From an uncultured Eubacteriales bacterium (GTDB lineage Bacteria; Bacillota; Clostridia; Oscillospirales; Acutalibacteraceae), in contig CAKRVQ010000033.1 in NCBI GenBank assembly GCA_934408795.1, positions 1 through 8,493 on the forward strand: a DNA stretch of 8,493 bases. Reading direction: 5' to 3'. The notes beneath the pieces were generated by a model. The model ran no database searches. It was not told where the DNA came from and was given only the letters and a program-made list of their open reading frames with translations. The position numbers were made by a program, and so were the translations under genes. This document shows positions 1-5,958 of this stretch, one piece after another. The number at the start of each line of letters is the position of its first letter. The first letter of the stretch is position 1.

Positions 1-1
1 G

Positions 2-391
2 ATCCAGAATGAAAACTGGCTCGATTTTGATGTCGTTATCGCTTCGCCCGACTGCATGGGACTTATCGGTCGTCTCGGTAAGGTTCTCGGTCCTCGCGGA
101 CTTATGCCGAGCCCGAAGGCAGGTACGGTCACTCCCGATGTCGGAAAGGCCGTTACCGAAGCTAAAGCAGGTAAGATCGAGTACCGTCTCGACAAGACCA
201 ACATCATCCACTGCCCCATCGGCAAGGTTTCTTTCGGTGCCGAAAAGCTCACCGAGAACTTTAACGCCCTTATGGGTGCCATTGTTAAGGCAAAACCTGC
301 CGCAACAAAAGGTCAGTATGTTCGTTCCTGCTCAATAGCTACCACTATGGGCCCCGGAATCAAACTCAATCCGAACAAGTTCGGCGCATAA
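2..391 (+). CDS. rplA: 50S ribosomal protein L1, 3' part (5' end outside window)
   Basis: L1 binds 23S rRNA at the mobile L1 stalk, helps release deacylated tRNA from the E site, and in many bacteria represses its own operon by binding mRNA. The reading frame is open from base 2, so the window starts inside the gene; 129 residues remain of a protein usually about 230 long. Seen: the block [15 protein letters not shown], then [20 protein letters not shown], which is the L1 hallmark, and later the [10 protein letters not shown] segment near the C terminus. The visible part therefore covers the second half of the protein, including the RNA-binding C-terminal region. It ends with TAA. rplK would be expected upstream. 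I see no terminator between this gene and the rplJ promoter 45 bases downstream, so read-through into rplJL is possible. Confidence 0.97.
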   Translation: MQNENWLDFDVVIASPDCMGLIGRLGKVLGPRGLMPSPKAGTVTPDVGKAVTEAKAGKIEYRLDKTNIIHCPIGKVSFGAEKLTENFNALMGAIVKAKPAATKGQYVRSCSIATTMGPGIKLNPNKFGA

Positions 392-435
392 GAGCGGGAT
401 ACAGATCCGATTCCCAAATCGACCCGAAAAAACTC

Positions 436-464
436 TTGACAAACGACGAACGGTATATTATACT
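436..464 (+). promoter_or_regulatory. Sigma-A promoter of the rplJL operon
   Basis: TTGACA (436-441) matches the -35 consensus exactly. A 17-base spacer follows, then TATACT (459-464), which matches five of six bases of the -10 box. The start of transcription should fall near 471. The promoter lies after the rplA stop codon and just before the L10 leader, so rplJL can be transcribed separately from rplA. This is a strong promoter by sequence, as expected for ribosomal protein genes. Confidence 0.85.
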
Positions 465-477
465 GTTCTTGTTACCT

Positions 478-600
478 TCCAAAGACAGTAGGTGTTCCGA
501 AAGGAACATAAGACGATTTGTCGCCTACCGAGGAAAGGCAGTCATTATTTTGCATTGCAAAAGTATGTCACGCCTGCCCTCGTCTTTGGGCAGGCGTTTT
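478..600 (+). promoter_or_regulatory. L10 leader: autoregulatory attenuator of rplJL
   Basis: The transcript upstream of rplJ carries the features of the ribosomal L10 leader. A stem of seven pairs joins 488-494 (GUAGGUG) to 522-528 (CGCCUAC). It encloses a small hairpin (UGUUCC, GAAA tetraloop, GGAACA; 493-508) and is followed by CCGAGG (528-533). In Bacillus subtilis, the L10(L12)4 complex binds this kind of leader and promotes termination ahead of rplJ; I infer the same here. A competing antiterminator can be drawn: GGCAG (537-541) pairs with CUGCC (574-578), CAU (543-545) with AUG (565-567), and an inner perfect hairpin TTTTGC-ATT-GCAAAA spans 548-562. It takes up the left arm of the terminator at 571-596. 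Confidence 0.85.
571..600 (+). terminator. Attenuator terminator in the L10 leader
   Basis: CGCCTGCCC (571-579) and GGGCAGGCG (588-596) form a perfect nine-pair stem with an eight-base loop, followed by TTTT and then CTATTG. The hairpin ends 13 bases before the rplJ ribosome binding site, so this is a leader terminator rather than the end of a gene. Its left arm can also pair with 537-541, which would make it conditional. Confidence 0.85.
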
Positions 601-626
601 CTATTGATTTCCGGAGGTGAAAGAAT

Positions 627-1130
627 TTGCCAAGTGCAAAAGTATTGGAACTCAAAAAGCAGCAGGTTGAGACCATAAAGTCTCACCTTGACGGTGCGGT
701 TGCCGGTGTCGTTGTTAACTACAGCGGTATCAGCGTTGCCGATGACACAAAGCTTCGTAAGGAGCTTCGTGAGGCCGGCGTTTACTACGCAGTAGTAAAG
801 AACACCCTGCTCCGTCTCGCTATCGGTGACTCCGAGCTCAAGGAGATCGACGATGTTCTTAACGGAACGACCGCGATCGCTATCAGCAAAACGGATCACA
901 CTGCCGCGGCCCGCATTCTCTGCAAGTATGCCGAAGGTCACGACAATTTCAAGGTAAAGTCAGGCTTTTTGGAGGGCAAGGTAGTTGACATTGCTACCAT
1001 CGAGAGTCTCGCAAAGCTCCCCACAAGAGAAGTTCTGCTTGCCACCGTCTGCAATGCATTCAACGCACCTATCGCGGCATTTGCCCGTGCGGTACAGGCT
1101 ATTGTGGACAAAGACGGCTCTGCCGAATAA
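627..1130 (+). CDS. rplJ: 50S ribosomal protein L10
   Basis: L10 anchors the L7/L12 dimers to the ribosome next to L11, forming the flexible stalk that recruits translation factors. The 167 residues are the normal length. The N-terminal part carries the family pattern: KxQQVE near residues 10-15, GVVVNYSGISVADDTKLRKELR around 27-48, then VVKNTLLRLA. The C-terminal helix (about residues 135-160), which should bind the L12 N-terminal domains, is present as the Ala-rich stretch ending FARAVQAIVDKD. The start codon is TTG at 627, chosen because GGAGGTG (613-619) lies seven bases upstream and the resulting protein begins MPSAKVLELKKQ, as expected for L10. rplL follows 45 bases downstream with its own ribosome binding site. 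Expression should be set by the leader attenuator just upstream. Confidence 0.97.
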   Translation: MPSAKVLELKKQQVETIKSHLDGAVAGVVVNYSGISVADDTKLRKELREAGVYYAVVKNTLLRLAIGDSELKEIDDVLNGTTAIAISKTDHTAAARILCKYAEGHDNFKVKSGFLEGKVVDIATIESLAKLPTREVLLATVCNAFNAPIAAFARAVQAIVDKDGSAE

Positions 1131-1175
1131 TATTCCCGAAACAAACACATCAACATAATTTGGAGGTAAATAATC

Positions 1176-1553
1176 ATGGCATCTGAAAAGGTTACTGCTA
1201 TCGTTGAAGAGCTGAAAGTTCTTTCGGTTCTTGAGCTCTCCGAGCTCGTAAAGGCTGTTGAAGAGGAGTTTGGTGTTTCCGCCGCTGCTGCCGTTGCAGT
1301 TGCAGGTCCTGCTGCAGGTCCCGCTGCCGCTGCTGAGGAAAAGACCGAATTCGATGTTGTTCTCACCGCTGCAGGCGCTGAGAAGATCAAGGTCATCAAG
1401 GCTGTTCGTGAGATCACCGGTCTCGGACTTGCTGAGGCTAAGGCTCTTGTTGACGGCGCTCCCAAGACTCTGAAGGAAGCCGTTTCTAAGGACGACGCCG
1501 AAGCTATGAAGGCAAAGCTTACCGAGGCAGGCGCTTCTGTAGAGCTTAAGTAA
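1176..1553 (+). CDS. rplL: 50S ribosomal protein L7/L12
   Basis: L7/L12 is the multicopy stalk protein that contacts EF-Tu, EF-G and other GTPases. The 125 residues are the usual size. Three parts are visible: an N-terminal dimerisation domain (about 1-33, with [17 protein letters not shown]), an Ala/Pro/Gly-rich hinge (about 34-52), and the C-terminal factor-binding domain (about 55-125), with [20 protein letters not shown] and ending in ASVELK. GGAGG (1162-1166) precedes the ATG at good spacing. It is the last gene of the rplJL transcript: a strong terminator follows about 50 bases downstream. The hinge is rich in GCT/GCA/GCC alanine codons, which makes long antisense frames that are not genes. 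Confidence 0.98.
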   Translation: MASEKVTAIVEELKVLSVLELSELVKAVEEEFGVSAAAAVAVAGPAAGPAAAAEEKTEFDVVLTAAGAEKIKVIKAVREITGLGLAEAKALVDGAPKTLKEAVSKDDAEAMKAKLTEAGASVELK

Positions 1554-1603
1554 TTCAACTTCGGTTTTTTCACCGAGGACGATATTACGGATCGATCGTC
1601 GAA

Positions 1604-1639
1604 GCACCCATTCTCAATTTTGAGAATGGGTGCTTTTTT
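1604..1639 (+). terminator. Intrinsic terminator of rplJL
   Basis: A perfect 14-pair inverted repeat (1604-1617 with 1620-1633; GCACCCATTCTCAA and its complement) is followed at once by six T residues (1634-1639). This is a textbook rho-independent terminator on the plus strand and marks the end of the ribosomal protein operon. The opposite strand has no comparable T tract after the stem. Confidence 0.95.
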
Positions 1640-1868
1640 ATTGTCGGATAATGCCGAATCAAATCATAATCCCTACCGATACTGTTAGAGGTTGAGAGGG
1701 TAACATACCAATAATAGCTGCGATATCAGTAATTGTTATTCGGAAAGGATGACGATGTCGGGCAGTATGCTCGTCCCCGTGAGCCGTGACACCTGTGGTT
1801 CGCGGACTGCAGTATCCGAAGGCTTCATCGCACACAAAAGCAACTGCCGGATCTTACACTCATTCGAG
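1640..1868. other. Non-coding stretch, function unknown
   Basis: No credible gene lies between the rplL terminator and the palindromic element that follows. Short frames occur on both strands (for example 1749-2069 plus and 1736-2008 minus) but run straight through the palindromes to the right, lack convincing ribosome binding sites and resemble no family I know. Local complementarity is present, such as GACGA (1750-1754) with TCGTC 15 bases on. The stretch may belong to the same larger repeat as 1869-2079, but I see no matching left-hand end. No promoter or tRNA was recognised. Confidence 0.4.
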
Positions 1869-2079
1869 CCCGTCCCAAGGGACAAATCGACCGCGGGCAG
1901 CGCCGCGCGCCCTTCTTTAGAAGGGCGCAAAACGGGCGGCGAGGGGGTGAGGTGCGGGAGTGCAGATATCACTCGGATAAGCAAAATTTTCCGAATGATA
2001 AGAACCATTGATGCCCGTTTGCTGCGCCTTCGGCGCCTCGCGGCGCTGCCCGCGATCGGTTTGTCTTAAAGCTGACGGG
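1869..2079. repeat. Cloverleaf-like palindromic element (MITE-like or structured RNA)
   Basis: A 27-base inverted repeat pairs 1881-1907 with 2039-2065 at 25 of 27 positions; one of the two differences is a G-U wobble. Outside it, CCCGTC (1869-1874) pairs with GACGGG (2074-2079). Inside lie several further stems: a perfect ten-pair hairpin (1907-1916 with 1919-1928), an eight-pair stem AAACGGGC (1930-1937) with GCCCGTTT (2013-2020), a five-pair hairpin GCGCC-TTC-GGCGC (2024-2036), and within the eight-pair stem either GAGTG/CACTC (1958-1962, 1970-1974) or TCGGA/TCCGA (1973-1977, 1990-1994). It is more GC-rich than its surroundings. No transposase is present. I infer a dispersed non-autonomous repeat or a structured RNA; I cannot tell which, nor its active strand. 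It lies between two convergent operons. Confidence 0.7.
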
Positions 2080-2097
2080 AAGGCAAGTATAACATGG

Positions 2098-2126
2098 CAA
2101 GCGGAGGAGCAATGCTCCTCCGCTTG
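2098..2126 (-). terminator. Strong hairpin after the ABC permease, probable terminator
   Basis: A perfect 13-pair stem (2098-2110 with 2114-2126; core GCGGAGGAGC) with a three-base loop lies five bases beyond the stop codon of the minus-strand permease gene. Its place suggests a transcript end. The downstream bases on the minus strand (GCCATGTTATACTT) contain only a poor T tract, and those on the plus strand none, so it is not a canonical intrinsic terminator. It may instead protect the 3' end, or act in both directions between the convergent operons. Confidence 0.5.
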
Positions 2127-2131
2127 TTAAC

Positions 2132-4852
2132 TCAGATATTGTCATTTTTCAGAGCGTCGATCGGATTTTCTTTTCGCACCTTTTTCATTGCATAAAGCAT
2201 TGTCGCAAACACGACTGCAAACACGCTGAGTATAGCAATCAGAATGCTCATCCACGGCAGCTCTATATTGCCGATTGCCGAGCCGCTTGATATCTTATAT
2301 ATTGCAACCGAAAGCAGCAGTGAGATCGGGAGGCCGAACATCAGAGAGCGGCTGCCGTATAGCATACACTCGTAATTCATCATACGGTCCATTCCCTTTT
2401 TCGTCATTCCGACACTGCGCAGCATCGCAAAGTCTTTTCGTCTGAGGGCAATATTTGTCGATATTGTGTTAAAGACGCAGGCTGCGGAGATAAGAGAGAT
2501 AAGTACGATAAAGCCGTATGAGAATACATTCACGAGGACGACCAGATTTCTTGTGTCCTGTGCCGCTGCGGCATAATCGTTTATATCGTTATCGGATACC
2601 GATATTCCGTTTTCGGCAAGAGCCTTTTTGATCCCCTCAACGGTCGATTTATGATCGCTCGTGAGCACATAGACATTGCAGCTCACCTTATCAAGCTCTT
2701 TGTTGGCTGATATCGGCATAATTATCATCGGGATCGAATCGTCAAACACTCCGATCGGCATTTCGTCAATAAGTGCGCCGATACCTATGCTCTTGACCTC
2801 GACATCGAATTTCTCGACATTATCACCCGTCGGCCTTCCTTTGCCGTCGAACTTGTAATCGGCACCTTCCTCGCCTGCGCGAACGGAGTACATTTTAAGT
2901 TTTCCGTCGTCATCTTCATAAACTCCGATGAGATCATATCCGTCCTTATCGGGCAGCGAGGGGATGTAGTCTATGCTCTTGACACCCGAGGTAAACCAAT
3001 CAAAGGTATATGTGACCCGCTCGTTGCCGTTTTCGGTCCTGTAGTACTCAACGCTTTTTGTTGAGTTTACAAACAACACCGATCTGCCGCTTGAATAATC
3101 GCCTTTTTCATCCGAAAGGCCGTTTTTCTTCAGCAGATCGGAAAAGGCAGTGTCGTTCATATAGTACACTGTTATCGGTTGTGTTGCGTCCCGAAGTGAC
3201 AGGGCACCTGTGTCATCGGCCCTCTTGTCTCTGTCGGCTATATAACGCAGATGCTCGGCAGAATAGGTGCTTTTATCATCCGCCATAACATACGAATCCA
3301 CCGAACCGTACTGCGCTTCGGACACTTCGGGCAACTTCCCTATCAGGTCTATCGCACTGTCCGCAGTGGAAGCCGAAAGACCGGAGACAGTGATATCCAC
3401 GCCGTAGTCCGGGATATCCTCATCGGCAAACTTCTTAAGATACAGGCAAAACGAGCTTGAAGAGATAAAAAGTATAATACTGAGGGTCAAAGAAATAACC
3501 GTTGTGCGGTACTTACGCTTACTGCGCTTGAAGTACTTTTTGGCAAGAAGTCCCTCAAGGCCGAATAATTTCAGAAAAAGCGGTGAGGTACGGACATTTT
3601 TACCCGACGCTTTTATGTCGCCGGTCTGTCTGATAGCTTCAATAGCGGTCACCCTTGTCGCCCTTTTCGCAGGTATGATAGCCGAAATAATAACGGTGAA
3701 AAGCGCCACCGCTATCGCGGTAATTACCGCTGCCGGAGAAACTGTCAATTCCATTTTATAGGGTGAAGCGATGAGGCTTTCGAACCTGTCTCCGCAGAGA
3801 AACAGAGTAACTCCCATACCGCCTATTCCGGCAAGAACACCGAGCGGTATTCCTATGGCGGAAACTATAAATGCCTCGCAAAAAACGGAGTGTCTTATCT
3901 GCCGTCTTGTCGCACCTATTGAGGAGAGCAAGCCGAACTGTTTAGTCCTTTCACTGACCGATATCGAAAACGCACTGTATATCAGCGATACCGAACCGAG
4001 CATTATAAGAAGAACGAATACAACGCCCATCCTTACAAGGAACCCGGTGATATTATCGTACACCGAATAGCCGCTGAACATCAAAACGCTTTTATTTTCG
4101 TACCGGTTTATGTTTTTAAGGCATTCGGACTCAAAGCTGCTCATATCCCTTGTCGGATCATTAAGTGTAATGAACACCTGATTACCGTAATCGTTGACGG
4201 TATCAGACTCTCCCACCGTGATCGCAGTGTATCCCGGCGCCGAACGCGCCTCAAAATTCGGGCGCTCGTAAACACCGACGACCGTATATGACTTCACAGT
4301 GCCTGACTTTATGAACTCCCCTGCCTCGGGAGAAAAGGGATTGCTCTGTGTCAGAGGGTATCCGCTCTCATCGGTGCGGATGCCGACCGAGTAGCTGAGC
4401 TTATCCCCCACACTGCACTTTACGCTGCCGTTTGACATAAGGTGGGCAGGTATCAATATTTCATTCGGATTTTCGGGCAGTCTGCCCGTGACAATGTGGA
4501 TCGGCGTCAGCTCCAGAGACACCTTATCCGCCGATACAATATAGATGTACGGTTTATACTCGTTACTGCTTCCTGCGTCGGCATACCCAACCGTCTTAAA
4601 TATACCGTATTTGTCGACTCTTGTATCTGCCTGCGCTTTTTCGGACGCCGATTCGCTCACGCCTTCGGCACAGATATGAAAACTTCCGTTATTATATATA
4701 CAGGTGTTCTTTAAATGGTAAAACAGGCTTGATGCAAAGGTGGTGACCGCAGTGAACATTGCCGCCGAGAGAATAACGCCTATAATGGTAACGGTCGTTC
4801 TGGTGCGGTTTTTGCGCATTGTCTGCCATGTTACCTTACTCAGTATACTCAT
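2132..4852 (-). CDS. ABC transporter permease with two FtsX-type halves
   Basis: This is the membrane subunit of an ABC system of the FtsX/MacB-like superfamily (COG0577 type), 906 residues. Two similar halves are visible. Half one: membrane segment about 18-42, a large extracytoplasmic domain (45-268), then segments at about 270-295, 328-352 and 372-395, with the cytoplasmic motif ERTKQFGLLSSIGATRRQI (301-319) and the typical end VTAIEAIRQ. Half two: segment about 449-471, an extracytoplasmic domain (475-765), then segments at about 770-795, 832-852 and 868-888, with LRRKDFAMLRSVGMTKKGM near 803-821 and the end PIDALKNDNI. Eight membrane segments are therefore expected. Such proteins usually work by transmitting ATPase motion to outside domains (lipoprotein, peptide or antibiotic handling) rather than by forming a classical channel. 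The ATG overlaps the ATPase stop as ATGA (4849-4852), indicating translational coupling. The substrate cannot be read from the sequence; no two-component system or lipoprotein gene is adjacent. Confidence 0.92.
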   Translation of the reverse strand: MSILSKVTWQTMRKNRTRTTVTIIGVILSAAMFTAVTTFASSLFYHLKNTCIYNNGSFHICAEGVSESASEKAQADTRVDKYGIFKTVGYADAGSSNEYKPYIYIVSADKVSLELTPIHIVTGRLPENPNEILIPAHLMSNGSVKCSVGDKLSYSVGIRTDESGYPLTQSNPFSPEAGEFIKSGTVKSYTVVGVYERPNFEARSAPGYTAITVGESDTVNDYGNQVFITLNDPTRDMSSFESECLKNINRYENKSVLMFSGYSVYDNITGFLVRMGVVFVLLIMLGSVSLIYSAFSISVSERTKQFGLLSSIGATRRQIRHSVFCEAFIVSAIGIPLGVLAGIGGMGVTLFLCGDRFESLIASPYKMELTVSPAAVITAIAVALFTVIISAIIPAKRATRVTAIEAIRQTGDIKASGKNVRTSPLFLKLFGLEGLLAKKYFKRSKRKYRTTVISLTLSIILFISSSSFCLYLKKFADEDIPDYGVDITVSGLSASTADSAIDLIGKLPEVSEAQYGSVDSYVMADDKSTYSAEHLRYIADRDKRADDTGALSLRDATQPITVYYMNDTAFSDLLKKNGLSDEKGDYSSGRSVLFVNSTKSVEYYRTENGNERVTYTFDWFTSGVKSIDYIPSLPDKDGYDLIGVYEDDDGKLKMYSVRAGEEGADYKFDGKGRPTGDNVEKFDVEVKSIGIGALIDEMPIGVFDDSIPMIIMPISANKELDKVSCNVYVLTSDHKSTVEGIKKALAENGISVSDNDINDYAAAAQDTRNLVVLVNVFSYGFIVLISLISAACVFNTISTNIALRRKDFAMLRSVGMTKKGMDRMMNYECMLYGSRSLMFGLPISLLLSVAIYKISSGSAIGNIELPWMSILIAILSVFAVVFATMLYAMKKVRKENPIDALKNDNI

Positions 4853-5532
4853 CTGCGGATCACCTCATCGCTTTTGATCCTGCCGTCCTCTATTGCAATT
4901 ATTCGGTCGGACTGCAGTGCGATGTTTTCGTCATGGGTGATTATTATCAGTGTTTGATCGTATTTCTTGTTTGAAAGCTTTAACAGCTCCACGATCTCCT
5001 GACTGTTTTTCGAATCAAGGTTTCCGGTCGGCTCATCGGCGAGGACCACTGCAGGAGCATTCATAAGGGCTCTGCCTATAGACACCCTCTGCTGCTGACC
5101 GCCCGAAAGCTCATTGGGAAGATTCATTCTTCTGTCATTAAGTCCGAGCACGCCGAGCAGCTCGTTCAGGCGTTCATCGTTGACCTTTCTGCCGTCCATA
5201 AGCACCGGGAGGGTCATATTCTCGACCACATTGAGCACGGGGATTAGATTGTAGAACTGATAAATAAGACCTACCTGGCGCCTGCGAAATATTGCGAGCT
5301 GCTCCTCGTTCTGAGCATATACATCCTGCCCGTTCATATACACCTTTCCCGAGGTGGGACGGTCAACTCCGCCGAGTATGTGGAGCAGCGTTGATTTTCC
5401 GGAACCCGACGGACCGATTATCGCTACAAACTCGCCTTTTTCGACCGAAAACGACACATCGTCCACCGCCCTGACGGCGTTGTCTCCCGTGCCGTATATC
5501 TTAGAAAGATGTTCTATTCTGAGCATTTCCAT
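4849..5532 (-). CDS. ABC transporter ATP-binding protein (MacB/LolD-like)
   Basis: The cytoplasmic ATPase that powers the permease encoded just downstream; 227 residues, normal for this subfamily. All motifs are intact: Walker A GPSGSGKST (40-48), Q-loop in YQFYNLIP (Q92), signature LSGGQQQR (142-149), Walker B VVLADEP (162-168), D-loop NLDS (171-174) and the switch histidine H200 in ITHD. The spacing and the NLxP after the Q-loop are typical of the ATPases that pair with FtsX-type permeases. The frame is open for another 33 codons upstream, to an ATG at 5631. I chose the ATG at 5532 because AAGGAGG (5541-5547) lies eight bases ahead and the protein then starts MEMLRIEHLSKIYG, as the family does. 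It is the first gene of a two-gene operon. The leader is unusually long and contains repeats and possible operators (5554-5882). Confidence 0.95.
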   Translation of the reverse strand: MEMLRIEHLSKIYGTGDNAVRAVDDVSFSVEKGEFVAIIGPSGSGKSTLLHILGGVDRPTSGKVYMNGQDVYAQNEEQLAIFRRRQVGLIYQFYNLIPVLNVVENMTLPVLMDGRKVNDERLNELLGVLGLNDRRMNLPNELSGGQQQRVSIGRALMNAPAVVLADEPTGNLDSKNSQEIVELLKLSNKKYDQTLIIITHDENIALQSDRIIAIEDGRIKSDEVIRR

Positions 5533-5543
5533 ATTGGTTTCCT

Positions 5544-5570
5544 CCTTGCGTTGTTGCAGGCACTGCAAGG
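5544..5570 (-). promoter_or_regulatory. Competing hairpins at the ABC operon ribosome binding site
   Basis: On the minus strand, TTGCAG-TGC-CTGCAA (5568 to 5554) forms a perfect six-pair hairpin just upstream of the ribosome binding site. CCTTGC (5570 to 5565) can instead pair with GCAAGG (5549 to 5544), covering the first part of AAGGAGG. The two structures share bases and exclude each other, so one leaves the site open and the other hides it. Both are short, and a regulatory role is only inference. Confidence 0.3.
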
Positions 5571-5658
5571 TCAGCCGAAGTCCCGTTTTACGGTGCATAC
5601 CTGCGGTCTGTTCCCGTATCTGCCCGATCATACGCCTGAAATCACAAAGGCAGCAGCG

Positions 5659-5730
5659 GCATCCGCGTCTGCATTTGTGTCCGCATACGCATACGCATCT
5701 GCATCCGCACCCGCATTTAAATCCGAATGC
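5659..5730. repeat. Imperfect hexanucleotide tandem repeat, 12 units
   Basis: Twelve consecutive six-base units fit the pattern GCATNY on the plus strand, with single-base differences. Examples are GCATCC, GCGTCT, GCATTT, GCATAC (twice in a row), GCATCT and GCACCC; the last two units are degenerate. Translated, the plus strand would give a low-complexity Ala-Ser-Ala-Tyr peptide, but that frame has no ribosome binding site or recognisable domain, so I take the repeat as non-coding. It lies about 125 bases upstream of the ABC ATPase start, within its probable leader. Confidence 0.8.
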
Positions 5731-5793
5731 AGATTAAAATTAGCACCCGCTCAGCGGTACTGCCCTTTGTCTTGAATCATCATACAAAACGAA

Positions 5794-5834
5794 TGTGACA
5801 TTTCGGTGACCGCTTTTACATTATTTTTGTCACC
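5794..5834. promoter_or_regulatory. Spaced GTGAC boxes, candidate operator or leader hairpin
   Basis: TGTGAC (5794-5799) and GGTGAC (5805-5810) are direct repeats 11 bases apart, about one helical turn. GTCACC (5829-5834) is the exact inverted copy of the second, separated by 18 mostly A/T bases. This pattern would suit a dimeric regulator, or a hairpin in the leader RNA if transcription begins near 5848. No regulator gene is adjacent to name the protein. Confidence 0.35.
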
Positions 5835-5854
5835 TTAGGCGAATCCGCATTTCT

Positions 5855-5882
5855 ATTGTATGCAAACGCAGTCATGCAAACG
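5855..5882 (-). promoter_or_regulatory. Candidate ABC operon promoter with 9-base direct repeats
   Basis: On the minus strand TACAAT (5860 to 5855) is a good -10 box, but nothing resembling TTGACA lies at the right distance. The place of the -35 box is taken by two exact copies of ATGCAAACG (plus-strand 5860-5868 and 5874-5882), 14 bases apart. A good -10 box with a poor -35 and upstream direct repeats is typical of activator-dependent promoters. It would give a leader of roughly 315 bases. This is inference. Confidence 0.35.
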
Positions 5883-5896
5883 GCAGGTCTTATATA

Positions 5897-5928
5897 AAGC
5901 AAAAGGGAAACGCGCCAAGGCGTTTCCC
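5897..5928 (-). terminator. Intrinsic terminator of rpsT
   Basis: GGGAAACGC (plus-strand 5905-5913) and GCGTTTCCC (5920-5928) form a nine-pair stem with a six-base loop. On the minus strand the stem is followed by TTTTGCTTT, an acceptable U tract. It lies about 30 bases beyond the rpsT stop codon, and it separates rpsT from the ABC operon on the same strand. Confidence 0.85.
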
Positions 5929-5958
5929 GTTATGCTTCAACTGATTTAAGAACAGATC

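Noticed and set aside
9..338. Open frame overlapping rplA in another frame
   Set aside because: It lies fully over the unmistakable L1 coding frame and encodes a low-complexity Arg/Ser-rich product with no family likeness.
1559..1578. Hairpin CTTCGGT/ACCGAGG with T-rich loop just after rplL
   Set aside because: The stem is short with a G-U pair, and the T run is in the loop rather than after the stem; the real terminator is at 1604-1639.
525..1607. Long antisense frames opposite rplJ and rplL
   Set aside because: They are by-products of the codon bias and Ala-rich hinge of L10 and L7/L12; no ribosome binding site or recognisable domain.
1736..2069. Small frames on both strands (90 and 106 residues) as genes
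   Set aside because: Both run through the palindromic element, are mutually antisense, lack proper ribosome binding sites and look like translated repeat sequence.
5533..5631. 33-residue N-terminal extension of the ABC ATPase
   Set aside because: The strong AAGGAGG site and family-typical MEMLRIEHLSK start at 5532 decide for the shorter protein; the upstream ATG has only a weak site.
5509..5775. Plus-strand Ala/Ser/Tyr repeat peptide across the hexamer array
   Set aside because: The periodic peptide follows from the DNA repeat; the frame overlaps the ATPase start and lacks a ribosome binding site.
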